Counted from the stretch's first letter, positions 33,444 to 43,533 are shown. The stretch is 64,000 nucleotides of DNA from an uncultured Prevotella sp. (GCA_900768785.1 CAAGEG010000159.1:38133-102132), one strand, 5' to 3'. Made by a program: numbers and translations. The notes: a model not told the origin generated them from the letters alone.

Positions 33444-33926
33444 ATGGAAAAAATTCCAAGTTTCACAATAAATCACGAAAAACTGCTTCGCGGCATATAC
33501 GTTTCTCGTAAAGATCATGTGGGGAAAGAGGTAATAACAACCTTTGACATTCGTATGAAAGAGCCCAACAGAGAGCCAGCCATGCAAGTGGAAGCGCTAC
33601 ACACTATTGAACATTTAGCAGCAACATTCTTAAGAAACTCCCCTACATGGAAAGATAAAATAATCTATTGGGGACCTATGGGTTGTCTTACAGGCAACTA
33701 TCTGCTCATACAAGGAGACCTTGAGCCCAAAGACATAGTAGAACTCATGCAAGACACATTCAGGTTTATTGCCGATTATGACAAAGAAGAAATACCCGGA
33801 GCAGCGCCTAAAGATTGTGGAAACTGGCAATTACACAATCTATCGGAAGCAAGAAAAGAAGCAAAGATATTCCTCAACGAAGTTCTTCAAGATATAAAAG
33901 AAGAGAATATGGTGTATTGCAAATAA
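33444..33926 (+). CDS. luxS: S-ribosylhomocysteine lyase (LuxS)
   Basis: This 160-residue LuxS converts S-ribosylhomocysteine to homocysteine and DPD, the precursor of autoinducer-2. The metal site is His53 and His57 (HTIEH) with Cys125 (PKDCGNW). Glu56 and Cys81 (GCLTG) match the catalytic residues of known LuxS enzymes. Length is standard. It starts only 20 bases after the SLBB export gene with no promoter in between, so it appears to be the last gene of the polysaccharide operon. The nucleosidase that makes its substrate is encoded convergently just downstream. Whether AI-2 is used as a signal here is not shown by sequence. Confidence 0.96.
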   Translation: MEKIPSFTINHEKLLRGIYVSRKDHVGKEVITTFDIRMKEPNREPAMQVEALHTIEHLAATFLRNSPTWKDKIIYWGPMGCLTGNYLLIQGDLEPKDIVELMQDTFRFIADYDKEEIPGAAPKDCGNWQLHNLSEARKEAKIFLNEVLQDIKEENMVYCK

Positions 33927-33964
33927 AAATACATAAATAATAGTTGTATTATTTGAGAAAAGCA

Positions 33965-34007
33965 AAACGCAAATACTCTTTGACTAAGTTGAAGCGTACT
34001 TGCGTTT
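33965..34007. terminator. Bidirectional terminator between luxS and the nucleosidase gene
   Basis: AAACGCAAATAC (33965-33976) pairs with GTACTTGCGTTT (33996-34007) with one mismatch. T-rich sequence follows on the minus strand (GTTTTGCTTTT). It lies between convergent genes. Confidence 0.65.
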
Positions 34008-34017
34008 ATCGTCATTA

Positions 34018-34701
34018 TTATATGCATTCAATAAAACGTCGTGTGATGTCAAACGAGCTATCGGCAAGGCGAGTCCAAAAATCAATATAATGAGAAGCGT
34101 TATTGTCTTTAAGAGGAATGTCGCTTATTATTCTGAAACTAACGAATGGAACGCCATAAACGTGACATGTTTGAGCTATGGAACAGCTTTCCATATCAAC
34201 AACCTTTGCGTCAGGAAAATTCGCTATTATGGTTTTCATCTTCTCGCGGTTATCAACAAACCAGTCGCCCGAAACGATTTGTCCGGACCATACACGTATA
34301 TTGCCTGAAAGAGCAACAGCCTTCTTAACGATATCATCAGGAGTATCAAACAAAAGAGGCATACCTTGAACCTGTCCGTAGGAGCATTCGTTACCGCAAT
34401 ATACATCATGATAACAATAACTTGTACCGACAACAACATCTGTCACATTCATCTCAACATCTATTCCGCCAGCCACACCCGTAGAAACGACAAGATTAGG
34501 GGAGAAATTATTGATGAGTTCAACAGCACAGATAGCAGAGTTAACCTTTCCTATGCCACATTTTTGAAGAACGACAGTCTTGCCGGCTATGTCTCCTAAT
34601 GCAAATTCAATATTGTTATGCCTTTCTGTTTTCAGATTATCCAACAAAGCTTTCAGCCGGACAAATTCTTTATCCATAGCAACAATAATGCCAATTATCA
34701 T
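34018..34701 (-). CDS. mtnN: 5'-methylthioadenosine/S-adenosylhomocysteine nucleosidase
   Basis: This 227-residue nucleosidase would hydrolyse S-adenosylhomocysteine to adenine and S-ribosylhomocysteine, the substrate of LuxS. Motifs are the N-terminal IGIIVAMDKEF, the glycine-rich STGVAGGID, VVDMES with the ribose-binding Glu, and FRIISD with the catalytic Asp. I prefer ATG 34701, which aligns with E. coli Pfs (MKIGIIGAM). ATG 34710 is possible, but the -7 box at 34724-34731 would then leave almost no leader. The gene is convergent with luxS. Together they give the two-step SAH detoxification route. Confidence 0.92.
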   Translation of the reverse strand: MIIGIIVAMDKEFVRLKALLDNLKTERHNNIEFALGDIAGKTVVLQKCGIGKVNSAICAVELINNFSPNLVVSTGVAGGIDVEMNVTDVVVGTSYCYHDVYCGNECSYGQVQGMPLLFDTPDDIVKKAVALSGNIRVWSGQIVSGDWFVDNREKMKTIIANFPDAKVVDMESCSIAQTCHVYGVPFVSFRIISDIPLKDNNASHYIDFWTRLADSSFDITRRFIECI

Positions 34702-34723
34702 AATATCCATATTTTGTTTGCAA

Positions 34724-34731
34724 CAAAGGTA
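34724..34731 (-). promoter_or_regulatory. -7 box for the nucleosidase gene
   Basis: CAAAGGTA on the plus strand is TACCTTTG on the minus strand. It excludes the upstream in-frame start at 34770. Confidence 0.5.
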
Positions 34732-34797
34732 AACATAAAGTTTTGAAAAACATATCCCTTTAAGAAGCAAAAAGTTTTATGTATAAGTTATTTTTCT

Positions 34798-34805
34798 TAT
34801 TTTTG
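34798..34805 (+). promoter_or_regulatory. -7 box for the yfhO-fkp-murF run
   Basis: TATTTTTG fits TAnnTTTG, 43 bases before ATG 34848. A TTTT stretch about 20 bp upstream is a weak -33 candidate. Confidence 0.45.
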
Positions 34806-34847
34806 CACAAATCAAATAAATATTACACAAACCAACTCACATAATTG

Positions 34848-37340
34848 ATGAGAACATTAAAGAAGATTTTGCCTGATGTATTGGCAATAGTATTGTTTGC
34901 AATAATTTCATTTTTATATTTTTGTCCTGCCGACATAGAGGGAAAAATATTGTTCCGGCACGATGCTGCCGCAGGAAAAGGTCTTGGACGAGAAATAACA
35001 CAACATAAGGAAGCCACCGGCGAGGTTACGAGATGGATGAACTCCACTTTCAGCGGAATGCCAACCTATCAAACAGCGCCCGAATATTCAAGTAGCGAAG
35101 CGCTTGGAACTGCCATAAAAGCATATCATTTGTTTCTGCCGGAATATGTATGGTATGTCTTTGTCTATCTTCTTGGGTTCTATATCCTTATGAGAGCTTT
35201 CAATTTTAGATGGTATTTAGCCATTTTAGGTTCTATAATATGGGCATTCTCAAGCTATTTTTTCATCATTATAGCAGCCGGACATATATGGAAGGTTATG
35301 GCTCTTGCATATCTGCCGCCTATGATTGCGGGTATTGTGCTCTCTTTCAGGGGTAAATATCTTTGGGGTTTTATTTTAACAGCCATATTCTCGGCTTTTG
35401 AAATCAACGCCAATCACATACAGATGACCTACTATTTCTTGTTTGTCATTTTGTTTATGATAATTGCATATCTTATTAATGCAATAAGGAACAAAAAGCT
35501 TGCAGATTTCTATAAATCAGCCGGTGTTTGTGCTATGGGTGCAATTATAGGTATTTGTCTGAACATTAGCAATCTTTATCACACATGGGAGTATGGCAAA
35601 GAGTCGATGCGAGGCAAGAGCGAACTAATAAAAAATGCAGCAAAACAAACAAATAGCGGTCTTGATAGAGACTATATCACACAATGGAGCTATGGCATAA
35701 GCGAGACTTGGACTTTACTAATACCCAACGCAAAAGGCGGAGCTTCTGTCCCTTTGACACAAAGTGAGACGGCAATGAAGCATGCTGATTATGACTTTAT
35801 TGATATCTACCAACAATTAGGACAATATTGGGGAGAGCAGCCCGGCACAAGCGGTCCGGTATATGTAGGCGCTTTTGTACTAATGATGTTTGTGTTATCT
35901 CTATTTATTGTTAAAGGTCCTATCAAATGGGCAATGCTTGCAGCAACCGTTCTTTCTGTTTTGCTGTCATGGGGACGCAACTTCATGCCTTTTACCGATT
36001 TGTTTCTCGACTATATACCCATGTATTCGAAATTCAGAACGGTAGCCTCTATTCTCGTCATAGCAGAATTCACGATACCTCTAATGGCTATGTTGGCTTT
36101 GAAAAAAATAACAGAAGAGCCCAAAATCCTAAAAGACAATATAAAATATGTATATATAAGTTTTGCGCTAACAGGAGGGATAGCACTATTATTTGCAATA
36201 GCCCCCACTCTCATCTTCTCTGATTTCATTTCTTCTGCAGAGTTAAGAGCGATGAAAGACATTCCGCAAGAATATCTCAATCCGTTGATTAACAACCTCA
36301 AAGAAATGAGAATTGCCATGTTTAAAGCCGACTGTTGGAGGTCTTTCTTCATTATTGCCATTGGCACATTATGTCTTTTGCTATATAAAGAAAAGAAAAT
36401 CAACACCAAATACATGGTTGCCGTCTTAATTCTTTTATGCCTTATTGACATGTGGCAAATAAACAAGAGATATCTGAATAACGATATGTTTGTTGAGAAG
36501 AGCATAAGAGAAGCTCCAATAAAAATGACAGAAACGGATAAAATTATTCTTCAAGACAATAGCGATTTCAGAAGTTACAGAGTGCTTAATTTGGCTTCGA
36601 ATACCTTTAACGAGAACGAGACATCTTATTACCACAACAGCATCGGCGGCTATCATGCAGCAAAGCTCCGCAGATATCAAGACTTGATAGATGCTTATAT
36701 AGCACCAGAAATGCAAAAACTATTGCCGGAGATATCTAATGTTGCCGGAGATATGACAAAAATTGATGGAAATAGCATCTTCCCTATACTAAACATGCTA
36801 AACACAAAATATTTTATCATACCTCTACAAAACGGACAAACCGTCCCATTGAAAAACCCATACATTTATGGAAATGCTTGGTTGATAGACAAAATAACAT
36901 ATGTTGACAACGCCAACGAGGAGTTGGGACAACTTGGGAAATGCGACTTACGCCACGAGGCTGTGGCAGACAAGAAGTTCAAAGATTGTCTGAAAGGAAC
37001 AAGAAAGCAAGGACATGTGTCTATAGCGAAACTGACATCCTACTCTTCTAATGTATTAAAATATGATATTGAGTCAGACTGTGGAGGTATCGTAGTATTT
37101 TCAGAGATATATTATCCCGGATGGACAGCCACTATTGACGGAGAAGAAGCCCCATTAGGACGTGTTAATTATTTGTTGAGAGCTCTTAACATCAAGCCGG
37201 GGAAACACGAAGTTCAACTAACCTTTAAACCGAATAGTGTAAATACAACAGAAACCATAGCATATATAGCTTATGGAGTATTATTATTGTCACTATTATT
37301 TGCCGTATATATAAAACGTAATAAACAAAAGAATATATGA
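34848..37340 (+). CDS. YfhO family multispanning membrane protein
   Basis: This 830-residue membrane protein has about 12 hydrophobic segments between residues 10 and 560 and a last one at the C-terminus (TETIAYIAYGVLLLSLLFA). A soluble domain lies between them (about 590-800). The motif FSEIYYPGWTATIDGEEAPL in the soluble part is typical of the YfhO family, which are GT-C-like proteins implicated in glycosylation of envelope polymers in Gram-positive bacteria. The role in Bacteroidota is not established. I use ATG 34848; the TTG at 34845 is also in frame. Its stop overlaps the fkp start (ATGA), so the two are translationally coupled. Confidence 0.82.
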   Translation: MRTLKKILPDVLAIVLFAIISFLYFCPADIEGKILFRHDAAAGKGLGREITQHKEATGEVTRWMNSTFSGMPTYQTAPEYSSSEALGTAIKAYHLFLPEYVWYVFVYLLGFYILMRAFNFRWYLAILGSIIWAFSSYFFIIIAAGHIWKVMALAYLPPMIAGIVLSFRGKYLWGFILTAIFSAFEINANHIQMTYYFLFVILFMIIAYLINAIRNKKLADFYKSAGVCAMGAIIGICLNISNLYHTWEYGKESMRGKSELIKNAAKQTNSGLDRDYITQWSYGISETWTLLIPNAKGGASVPLTQSETAMKHADYDFIDIYQQLGQYWGEQPGTSGPVYVGAFVLMMFVLSLFIVKGPIKWAMLAATVLSVLLSWGRNFMPFTDLFLDYIPMYSKFRTVASILVIAEFTIPLMAMLALKKITEEPKILKDNIKYVYISFALTGGIALLFAIAPTLIFSDFISSAELRAMKDIPQEYLNPLINNLKEMRIAMFKADCWRSFFIIAIGTLCLLLYKEKKINTKYMVAVLILLCLIDMWQINKRYLNNDMFVEKSIREAPIKMTETDKIILQDNSDFRSYRVLNLASNTFNENETSYYHNSIGGYHAAKLRRYQDLIDAYIAPEMQKLLPEISNVAGDMTKIDGNSIFPILNMLNTKYFIIPLQNGQTVPLKNPYIYGNAWLIDKITYVDNANEELGQLGKCDLRHEAVADKKFKDCLKGTRKQGHVSIAKLTSYSSNVLKYDIESDCGGIVVFSEIYYPGWTATIDGEEAPLGRVNYLLRALNIKPGKHEVQLTFKPNSVNTTETIAYIAYGVLLLSLLFAVYIKRNKQKNI

Positions 37341-40177
37341 AAAAGCTATTGTCTTTACCACCAAATCTTGTAAGCTGCTTTTATGACATTACCGGTTATA
37401 ATCGGGAAGAATGGTTTTGTACCAACGACCCAATCGGACATAAGTTAGGTTCAGGCGGAGGAACGACATGGCTGCTTGAAGAATGTCATAAATCATGTAA
37501 CCAATCATTATCTTTTGACGAATGGATTGCTAAAGACAAAAAGATTCTTTTACATGCCGGAGGACAGAGTCGCAGATTACCGGCATACGCTCCATCTGGA
37601 AAGATATTGACACCTATACCTGTTTTTAGGTGGGGACGAGGACAAAAGCTATCACAGAATCTATTGTCATTACAGATTCCGCTTTATGAACAGATTATGA
37701 AACACGTGCCCGACAACATTCATACTATGGTTGTTAGTGGCGATGTATATATTAGAGCGAGCCAACCACAACAACCTATTCCGGAAGTAGATGTTGTTTG
37801 TTACGGTTTATGGCTCGGACCGGAAATAGCAAAAGATCATGGAGTATTTGTATCTAAAAGAGAAACACCGGACACACTTGAATGTATGATGCAGAAACCA
37901 TCTGTACAAACTCTCGGTACTCTTCTTAAAGACCATTTCTATCTTACAGATATTGGTATTTGGCTTCTTAGCGACAAAGCGGTAAAACTATTAATTGAAA
38001 AATCAAAAAATGAAAAACAAATAAAGAATTACGATTTGTATTCTGAATTTGGATGTTCTTTGGGAACCAATCCTTCAATTAAGGATAATGAATTGAACAA
38101 TCTCAAAGTGGCAGTATTGCCTTTACAAGGTGGTGAATTTTATCATTTTGGTACAAGTCATGAATTGTTGTCTTCTACACTTGCCGTTCAAAACATAGTT
38201 AACGACCAACGTGAGATAATGCATCATTCATTGAAACCTCATCCTGCTATGTTTGTCCAAAACGCAGATGTAAAAACAACTATCAAGGAGGACAATCAAG
38301 ATTTATGGATTGAAAACAGTTACGTACCTTCATCGTGGACTTTAGCCAATAAAAACATCATAACAGGTGTTCCGAACAACGATTGGAAAATTGAGCTACA
38401 ACCCGAACAATGTATAGACATTATCCCTGTTGGTGAAGACGAATTCGCCATAAGGCCCTACGGATATAACGATAAGTTTCGTGGAAATCTTTCAGACCCT
38501 ACTACATATTTCTTAGGCAAGCCTTTTTATATTTGGGCAAAAGAACGAAATATTGACATTAATAATATAGACGGAAAAGAAGATTTGCAATCTGCACGAA
38601 TCTTTCCGGTTACATGCGACATAAAAGAAGCTGAAAAATTATTAATATGGATGATTAACAATCCTCAACTTTCAGAAGGTAAAACCATTTGGAATGAAGC
38701 TCGCAAATTAAGTGCTGATGACATTTCGGCTGAAGCAGATCTAATAAGACTTTCACAACAAAGGAACAACTTAAGAGCCGACAATTGGTTGGCGTTGTCT
38801 AAAAACTACGAACATAGTGTATTCTATCAAGTAGATCTTTACGATGCAGCTCAAGAATTTAAGAAATATAATATACCCGAGCCTGAACAGATAAAAAAAG
38901 ATGCCCCTTTATTAACTCGCATACACGATAGTATGTTCAGGTCTGAATTAGAAAAGATGAGGGGAGACGAGTATGTCAAAAACGAAGAGAAAGCTTTCAG
39001 CTTGCTTAGAGATGGACTTACACGTCAGGTGCTTAGTATAAGACAACGCCCCAAGATGTCTGTATATAATGACCAAATAGTATGGGGTCGTAGCCCAGTA
39101 CGTATAGACATAGCCGGAGGTTGGACAGACACGCCCCCATATTGTCTTATGGAAGGAGGAAGCGTTGTTAATATTGCTATTGAATTGAATGGTCAGCCAC
39201 CATTACAAACATACGTAAAGCCATGTAAAGATTATCACATCGTGTTAAGAAGTATAGATTTGGGTGCTATGGAGATAGTAGAATCGTATTCTGACCTAAG
39301 TGATTTCAAACATGTAGGAAGTCCTTTCTCCATACCCAAAGCAGCTCTTGCACTCGCGGGTTTCCTTCCCCAATATGCCATAGAGTCATTCGGGTCATTA
39401 AAGCAGCAACTTCAAGCATTCGGATGCGGCATAGAAGTAACACTTCTATCTGCCATACCTGCCGGAAGCGGCTTGGGAACGAGCAGTATTCTTGCATCTA
39501 CCGTGCTTGGTGCTCTTAATGATTTCTGCGGACTTGCTTGGGACAAAAATGAAATAGCGCATCGTACACTTGTATTAGAGCAACTTCTTACTACCGGCGG
39601 AGGTTGGCAAGACCAATATGGAGGCATATTACAAGGCGTAAAACTACTTCAGACCAATAGAGGGTTTGACCAATGCCCTATAGTAAAATGGCTTCCGAAT
39701 GATATATTTATTCAAACAGAATACAAACCCTGCCATTTGTTGTATTATACAGGAATAACGAGAACCGCAAAAAACATCCTTTCCGAGATTGTAAGACGAA
39801 TGTTCTTGAACCATTCTAAAGAGATGGAACAACTGCGCAACATGAAGCAACATGCAATAGACATGAGCGAGGTAATACAACAAGCTGATTTTGAAAGAAT
39901 GGGACTATTAGTACGTAGAACATGGATGCAAAATCAGGCTATTGACAATGGAACAAATCCCGAGAGTGTAAATGCTATTACTTCTCTTATTGACGATTTG
40001 TGCATAGGATATAAACTTGCCGGAGCCGGAGGAGGCGGATATCTTTATATGATTGCAAAAGACCAAGATGCGGCAGCACGTATAAGACACATTCTTAATG
40101 ATAACAGACCAAATGCAAATGCTCGTTTTGTTGAAATGTCATTAAGCACAAAAGGACTACAAGTAAGTAGAAGTTAA
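37337..40177 (+). CDS. fkp: Bifunctional L-fucokinase / fucose-1-phosphate guanylyltransferase
   Basis: This 946-residue fusion enzyme has the Fkp layout and length (about 949 in Bacteroides fragilis). It salvages L-fucose to GDP-L-fucose for decoration of capsule and glycoproteins. The N-terminal guanylyltransferase half includes HKLGSGGGTTWLL and the nucleotide-binding LHAGGQSRRLPAYAPSGK at about 77-93. The C-terminal GHMP kinase half has RIDIAGGWTDTPPYC, the ATP loop PAGSGLGTSSILAS at about 705-718, and GAGGGGYLYMI near the end. It overlaps the yfhO stop by 4 bases and precedes the GSCFA gene by 13 bases. Confidence 0.95.
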   Translation: MKKLLSLPPNLVSCFYDITGYNREEWFCTNDPIGHKLGSGGGTTWLLEECHKSCNQSLSFDEWIAKDKKILLHAGGQSRRLPAYAPSGKILTPIPVFRWGRGQKLSQNLLSLQIPLYEQIMKHVPDNIHTMVVSGDVYIRASQPQQPIPEVDVVCYGLWLGPEIAKDHGVFVSKRETPDTLECMMQKPSVQTLGTLLKDHFYLTDIGIWLLSDKAVKLLIEKSKNEKQIKNYDLYSEFGCSLGTNPSIKDNELNNLKVAVLPLQGGEFYHFGTSHELLSSTLAVQNIVNDQREIMHHSLKPHPAMFVQNADVKTTIKEDNQDLWIENSYVPSSWTLANKNIITGVPNNDWKIELQPEQCIDIIPVGEDEFAIRPYGYNDKFRGNLSDPTTYFLGKPFYIWAKERNIDINNIDGKEDLQSARIFPVTCDIKEAEKLLIWMINNPQLSEGKTIWNEARKLSADDISAEADLIRLSQQRNNLRADNWLALSKNYEHSVFYQVDLYDAAQEFKKYNIPEPEQIKKDAPLLTRIHDSMFRSELEKMRGDEYVKNEEKAFSLLRDGLTRQVLSIRQRPKMSVYNDQIVWGRSPVRIDIAGGWTDTPPYCLMEGGSVVNIAIELNGQPPLQTYVKPCKDYHIVLRSIDLGAMEIVESYSDLSDFKHVGSPFSIPKAALALAGFLPQYAIESFGSLKQQLQAFGCGIEVTLLSAIPAGSGLGTSSILASTVLGALNDFCGLAWDKNEIAHRTLVLEQLLTTGGGWQDQYGGILQGVKLLQTNRGFDQCPIVKWLPNDIFIQTEYKPCHLLYYTGITRTAKNILSEIVRRMFLNHSKEMEQLRNMKQHAIDMSEVIQQADFERMGLLVRRTWMQNQAIDNGTNPESVNAITSLIDDLCIGYKLAGAGGGGYLYMIAKDQDAAARIRHILNDNRPNANARFVEMSLSTKGLQVSRS

Positions 40178-40190
40178 TAGAAGAATTAAC

Positions 40191-40994
40191 ATGGATTTTC
40201 GTACTATTGTAGATATTAAGAAGCCAGATTTCAATATTGACGCTTGTGAAAACATATTGCTTGTTGGCTCTTGTTTTGCCGACAACATAGGAAAGAAGTT
40301 TGAAGAAGAGAAGTTTAATGTCACAGTAAACCCCTTCGGAGTGATGTATAACCCTGCAAGTATATATCACACCATAATGAAAACAGATTTCAAACCGAGA
40401 ATTGCAATATTTACTTTAGGCACCAATCATGTGTATATTCTAAAAGAAACAGGGGAGATTGTTGACAACTGTGCAAAAAAACCACAATGTTTATTTGTTG
40501 AGAAGGAACTTACAATAGACGAATGTGCGGAATATATAACTAAGGCAATAGATGCTCTTTTAAAAAGGACAAATGACTTAAAAGTAATTCTTACGGTTAG
40601 TCCTATAAGATACAAGAAGTATGGATTTCATAGTAGTGCATTATCTAAAGCCACATTATTGCTTGCAGCAAACAAGGTAGCTGAAGCATATAATGATATA
40701 GTATATTATTTTCCTGCATACGAAATAATAAACGATGAACTTAGAGACTACAGATTTTATTCTCCGGACATGATTCACCCTTCACAACAAGCTATAGAAT
40801 ATATTTGGGAGAGATTTTCAAATACTTTATTTTCAGAGTCTGCCAAAAAGTTTATTGAAGAGTGGAAACCGATAAAAGAAGCGTTAGGACACAAGCCCTT
40901 TAATCCTGAATCGCAAGAATACAAGTCTTTTATAGATAAAACAATGTTAAAAGTTAAGGCGCTTTCAAAAAAATACCCGAAATTTGTATTTTAA
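40191..40994 (+). CDS. GSCFA domain protein, short form
   Basis: This 267-residue protein contains the family name motif GSCFADNIG at about 27-35, NPFGVMYNPASI, FTLGTNHVYILKETGEIVDN, VSPIRYKKYGFH, KATLL, YFPAYEIINDELRDYRFY and DMIHPS. The set resembles SGNH hydrolases, with Asp-x-x-His at the end. Family members I know are about 310-340 residues. Here the stretch between YNPASIYHTI and IAIFTLGTNH is about 45 residues shorter and lacks the usual Trp-His and His-His segment. The frame is intact on both sides, so this is an in-frame deletion, not a frameshift. Function unknown. It lies between fkp and murF-alr. Confidence 0.85.
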   Translation: MDFRTIVDIKKPDFNIDACENILLVGSCFADNIGKKFEEEKFNVTVNPFGVMYNPASIYHTIMKTDFKPRIAIFTLGTNHVYILKETGEIVDNCAKKPQCLFVEKELTIDECAEYITKAIDALLKRTNDLKVILTVSPIRYKKYGFHSSALSKATLLLAANKVAEAYNDIVYYFPAYEIINDELRDYRFYSPDMIHPSQQAIEYIWERFSNTLFSESAKKFIEEWKPIKEALGHKPFNPESQEYKSFIDKTMLKVKALSKKYPKFVF

Positions 40995-41058
40995 AGGTTA
41001 TCAAATAATCACATAACAAGATATAGTATGTGCATTATAAGATAGAAAACGACATATT

Positions 41059-43533
41059 ATGACTTACACAATAGAAAAGATTACCACTCTGATTGGTGCC
41101 CACCGATATGGTTACAACGATAGTAATATAACATGGATTCTTACCGATAGCAGAAGTTTAAGCTTTCCCGAAGAGACATTATTTTTTGCCATAAGTACAA
41201 CAAGAGATAATGGTCACAATTACATTCCCGAGTTATATAGACGAGGAGTAAGAAACTTTGTTGTTGAAGAACTGCCTCTTAATTGGCAATCATTATATCA
41301 AGATGCTAATTTCCTTAGAGTTCCACACACCATAGAAGCATTACAAAGATTAGCTGAACGACATAGGGATGAATATAACATCCCCATAATAGGTATTACA
41401 GGCAGTAATGGCAAGACTATGGTAAAAGAGTGGTTATATCAACTTTTATCGCCCTCGTTTATAGTAACACGAAGTCCAAGAAGCTATAACTCACAAACCG
41501 GCGTGCCGCTTTCCGTCTGGTTGCTTGACAAAAAGACACAAGTAGCTCTTTTTGAAGCCGGTATCAGTCAAGTTGGAGAAATGAAAGCACTCCATGATAT
41601 AATACAACCAACTATCGGTATTTTGACTAATATTGGTAGCGCACATCAAGAAAACTTTTCGTCTTTAGAAGAAAAATGCAGAGAGAAACTACGTTTGTTC
41701 CACGATTCTAAAGTAATTGTTTATCCACATGATGACACCACAATAAGCAAATGCATAGAATCATACAACTATAAAGGTGTGAAACTTGCATGGTCTCTTT
41801 CAGACAATAGTGCTGCTATGTATATAAAGTCAATAGAAAAGTCTGGAACATTAACAACTATACAATATATATTTAATGGTTTAGAAGGTTCTTATGTATT
41901 ACCTTTTATTGACGATGCATCTATTAAAAACTCCATATCTTGTAGTGTAGTGGCATTACATTTGGGACTTTCACCACAAATCATCTCACAACGTATGGCT
42001 AATATTGAGCCTGTTGCTATGAGACTGGAAGTTAAAGAAGGACGTAACGGCTGTACTCTTATTAACGACTCTTATAACTCCGATATAAACTCATTAGATA
42101 TCGCCCTTGATTTTATGAATCGTCGTCCCAATCACGAAGGAAGAAGACGAACACTTATACTTAGTGATATCTATCAAAGTGGTAAATCAACCCACAACCT
42201 ATATACCACAGTTTCTGACATGGTATCACAACGTGGCGTAGAGAAGTTTATTGGAATAGGTCCACAAATAAAAGAGAACTCTGATTGTATTAACATCAAA
42301 GAGAAATACTTCTTTAATGATTGTCAGTCCTTTATTGATAGCAACACATTTAGAAGTATGCGTAATGAAGTTATCTTGCTTAAAGGTGCACGAATGTTCC
42401 ACTTTGATGCCTTAACAGAACTTTTAGAACAAAAAGTACACGAAACAATTTTGGAGGTAAACCTTAATGCAGTTGTTGCAAACCTCAATCATTACAGGTC
42501 ATTTCTTAAATCTACGACCAAACTTGTTTGTATGGTTAAAGCAGATGCTTATGGTTCTGGTGCTATTGAAGTGGCAAAAACCCTACAAGAACATAGAGTT
42601 GATTATCTTGCAGTAGCAGTTGCCGACGAGGGCGTAACGCTAAGAAAAAGCGGAATAACATCAAACATCATGGTTATGAACCCGGAAATGACTGCTTTCA
42701 AGAATATCTTTGACTATAAATTAGAGCCTGAGGTTTATAGCTTCAGACTTATGTATGCTCTTATAAAAGCTGCAAGAAAAGAAGGAATAACCAACTATCC
42801 GGTTCATATTAAACTTGATACGGGTATGCACAGACTTGGTTTTGACCCTATTAAGGATATGGACAAACTAATAGAAATCCTTAAAAATCAAAATGCGATA
42901 ATACCTAAATCAGTATTTTCTCACTTTGTAGGTTCTGATAGCGATGATTTTGACAACTTCTCAGCACATCAGTTTGACTTGTTTATCAAGGCAAGCGATA
43001 AACTACAAAACGCTTTTAGTCATAAGATTTTACGTCACATGGACAATTCTGCCGGTATAGAACACTTCCCGGAACGCCAGTTAGACATGTGTCGCTTAGG
43101 CTTAGGACTTTACGGAATAGATAGCAGAGACAACTCAATTCTTAATGTTGTAAGCACGTTAAAAACCACAATACTCCAAATACACAAAGTTCCTAAAGAA
43201 GAAACTGTAGGATATAGCCGCAAAGGTATACTTTCAAGAGATAGCGTAATAGGAGCAATTCCTATAGGTTATGCAGATGGATTAAACCGGAAACTCGGTC
43301 AAGGCAGATGCTATTGTTTGGTTAATGGCAAGAAAGCGCCCTATATTGGGAATATTTGTATGGATGTTGCGATGATAGACCTTACAGATATTGATTGTAA
43401 AGAAGGTGATATTGTGGAAATCTTCGGTAATAATTTGCCCGTAACAGTTCTGTCAGAAGCCCTTGACACCATACCCTATGAGGTTTTGACAAGCATTAGC
43501 AATAGAGTTAAGCGAATATATTTCCAAGACTAA
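41059..43533 (+). CDS. murF-alr: MurF-alanine racemase fusion
   Basis: This 824-residue bifunctional cell-wall enzyme is a fusion known in Bacteroidota. The N-terminal half (about 1-450) is UDP-MurNAc-tripeptide:D-Ala-D-Ala ligase, with P-loop GITGSNGKTMVKEW at about 112-125, FEAGISQVGEM and NDSYNSDINS. The C-terminal half is a PLP-dependent alanine racemase with Lys494 in MVKADAYGSG, HIKLDTGMHRLGF, and the second catalytic base in TVGYSRKG. One chain thus makes D-Ala and adds the D-Ala-D-Ala dipeptide (after Ddl) to the precursor. It follows the GSCFA gene by 64 bases. About 110 bases of AT-rich sequence with no feature separate it from the next promoter. Confidence 0.95.
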   Translation: MTYTIEKITTLIGAHRYGYNDSNITWILTDSRSLSFPEETLFFAISTTRDNGHNYIPELYRRGVRNFVVEELPLNWQSLYQDANFLRVPHTIEALQRLAERHRDEYNIPIIGITGSNGKTMVKEWLYQLLSPSFIVTRSPRSYNSQTGVPLSVWLLDKKTQVALFEAGISQVGEMKALHDIIQPTIGILTNIGSAHQENFSSLEEKCREKLRLFHDSKVIVYPHDDTTISKCIESYNYKGVKLAWSLSDNSAAMYIKSIEKSGTLTTIQYIFNGLEGSYVLPFIDDASIKNSISCSVVALHLGLSPQIISQRMANIEPVAMRLEVKEGRNGCTLINDSYNSDINSLDIALDFMNRRPNHEGRRRTLILSDIYQSGKSTHNLYTTVSDMVSQRGVEKFIGIGPQIKENSDCINIKEKYFFNDCQSFIDSNTFRSMRNEVILLKGARMFHFDALTELLEQKVHETILEVNLNAVVANLNHYRSFLKSTTKLVCMVKADAYGSGAIEVAKTLQEHRVDYLAVAVADEGVTLRKSGITSNIMVMNPEMTAFKNIFDYKLEPEVYSFRLMYALIKAARKEGITNYPVHIKLDTGMHRLGFDPIKDMDKLIEILKNQNAIIPKSVFSHFVGSDSDDFDNFSAHQFDLFIKASDKLQNAFSHKILRHMDNSAGIEHFPERQLDMCRLGLGLYGIDSRDNSILNVVSTLKTTILQIHKVPKEETVGYSRKGILSRDSVIGAIPIGYADGLNRKLGQGRCYCLVNGKKAPYIGNICMDVAMIDLTDIDCKEGDIVEIFGNNLPVTVLSEALDTIPYEVLTSISNRVKRIYFQD

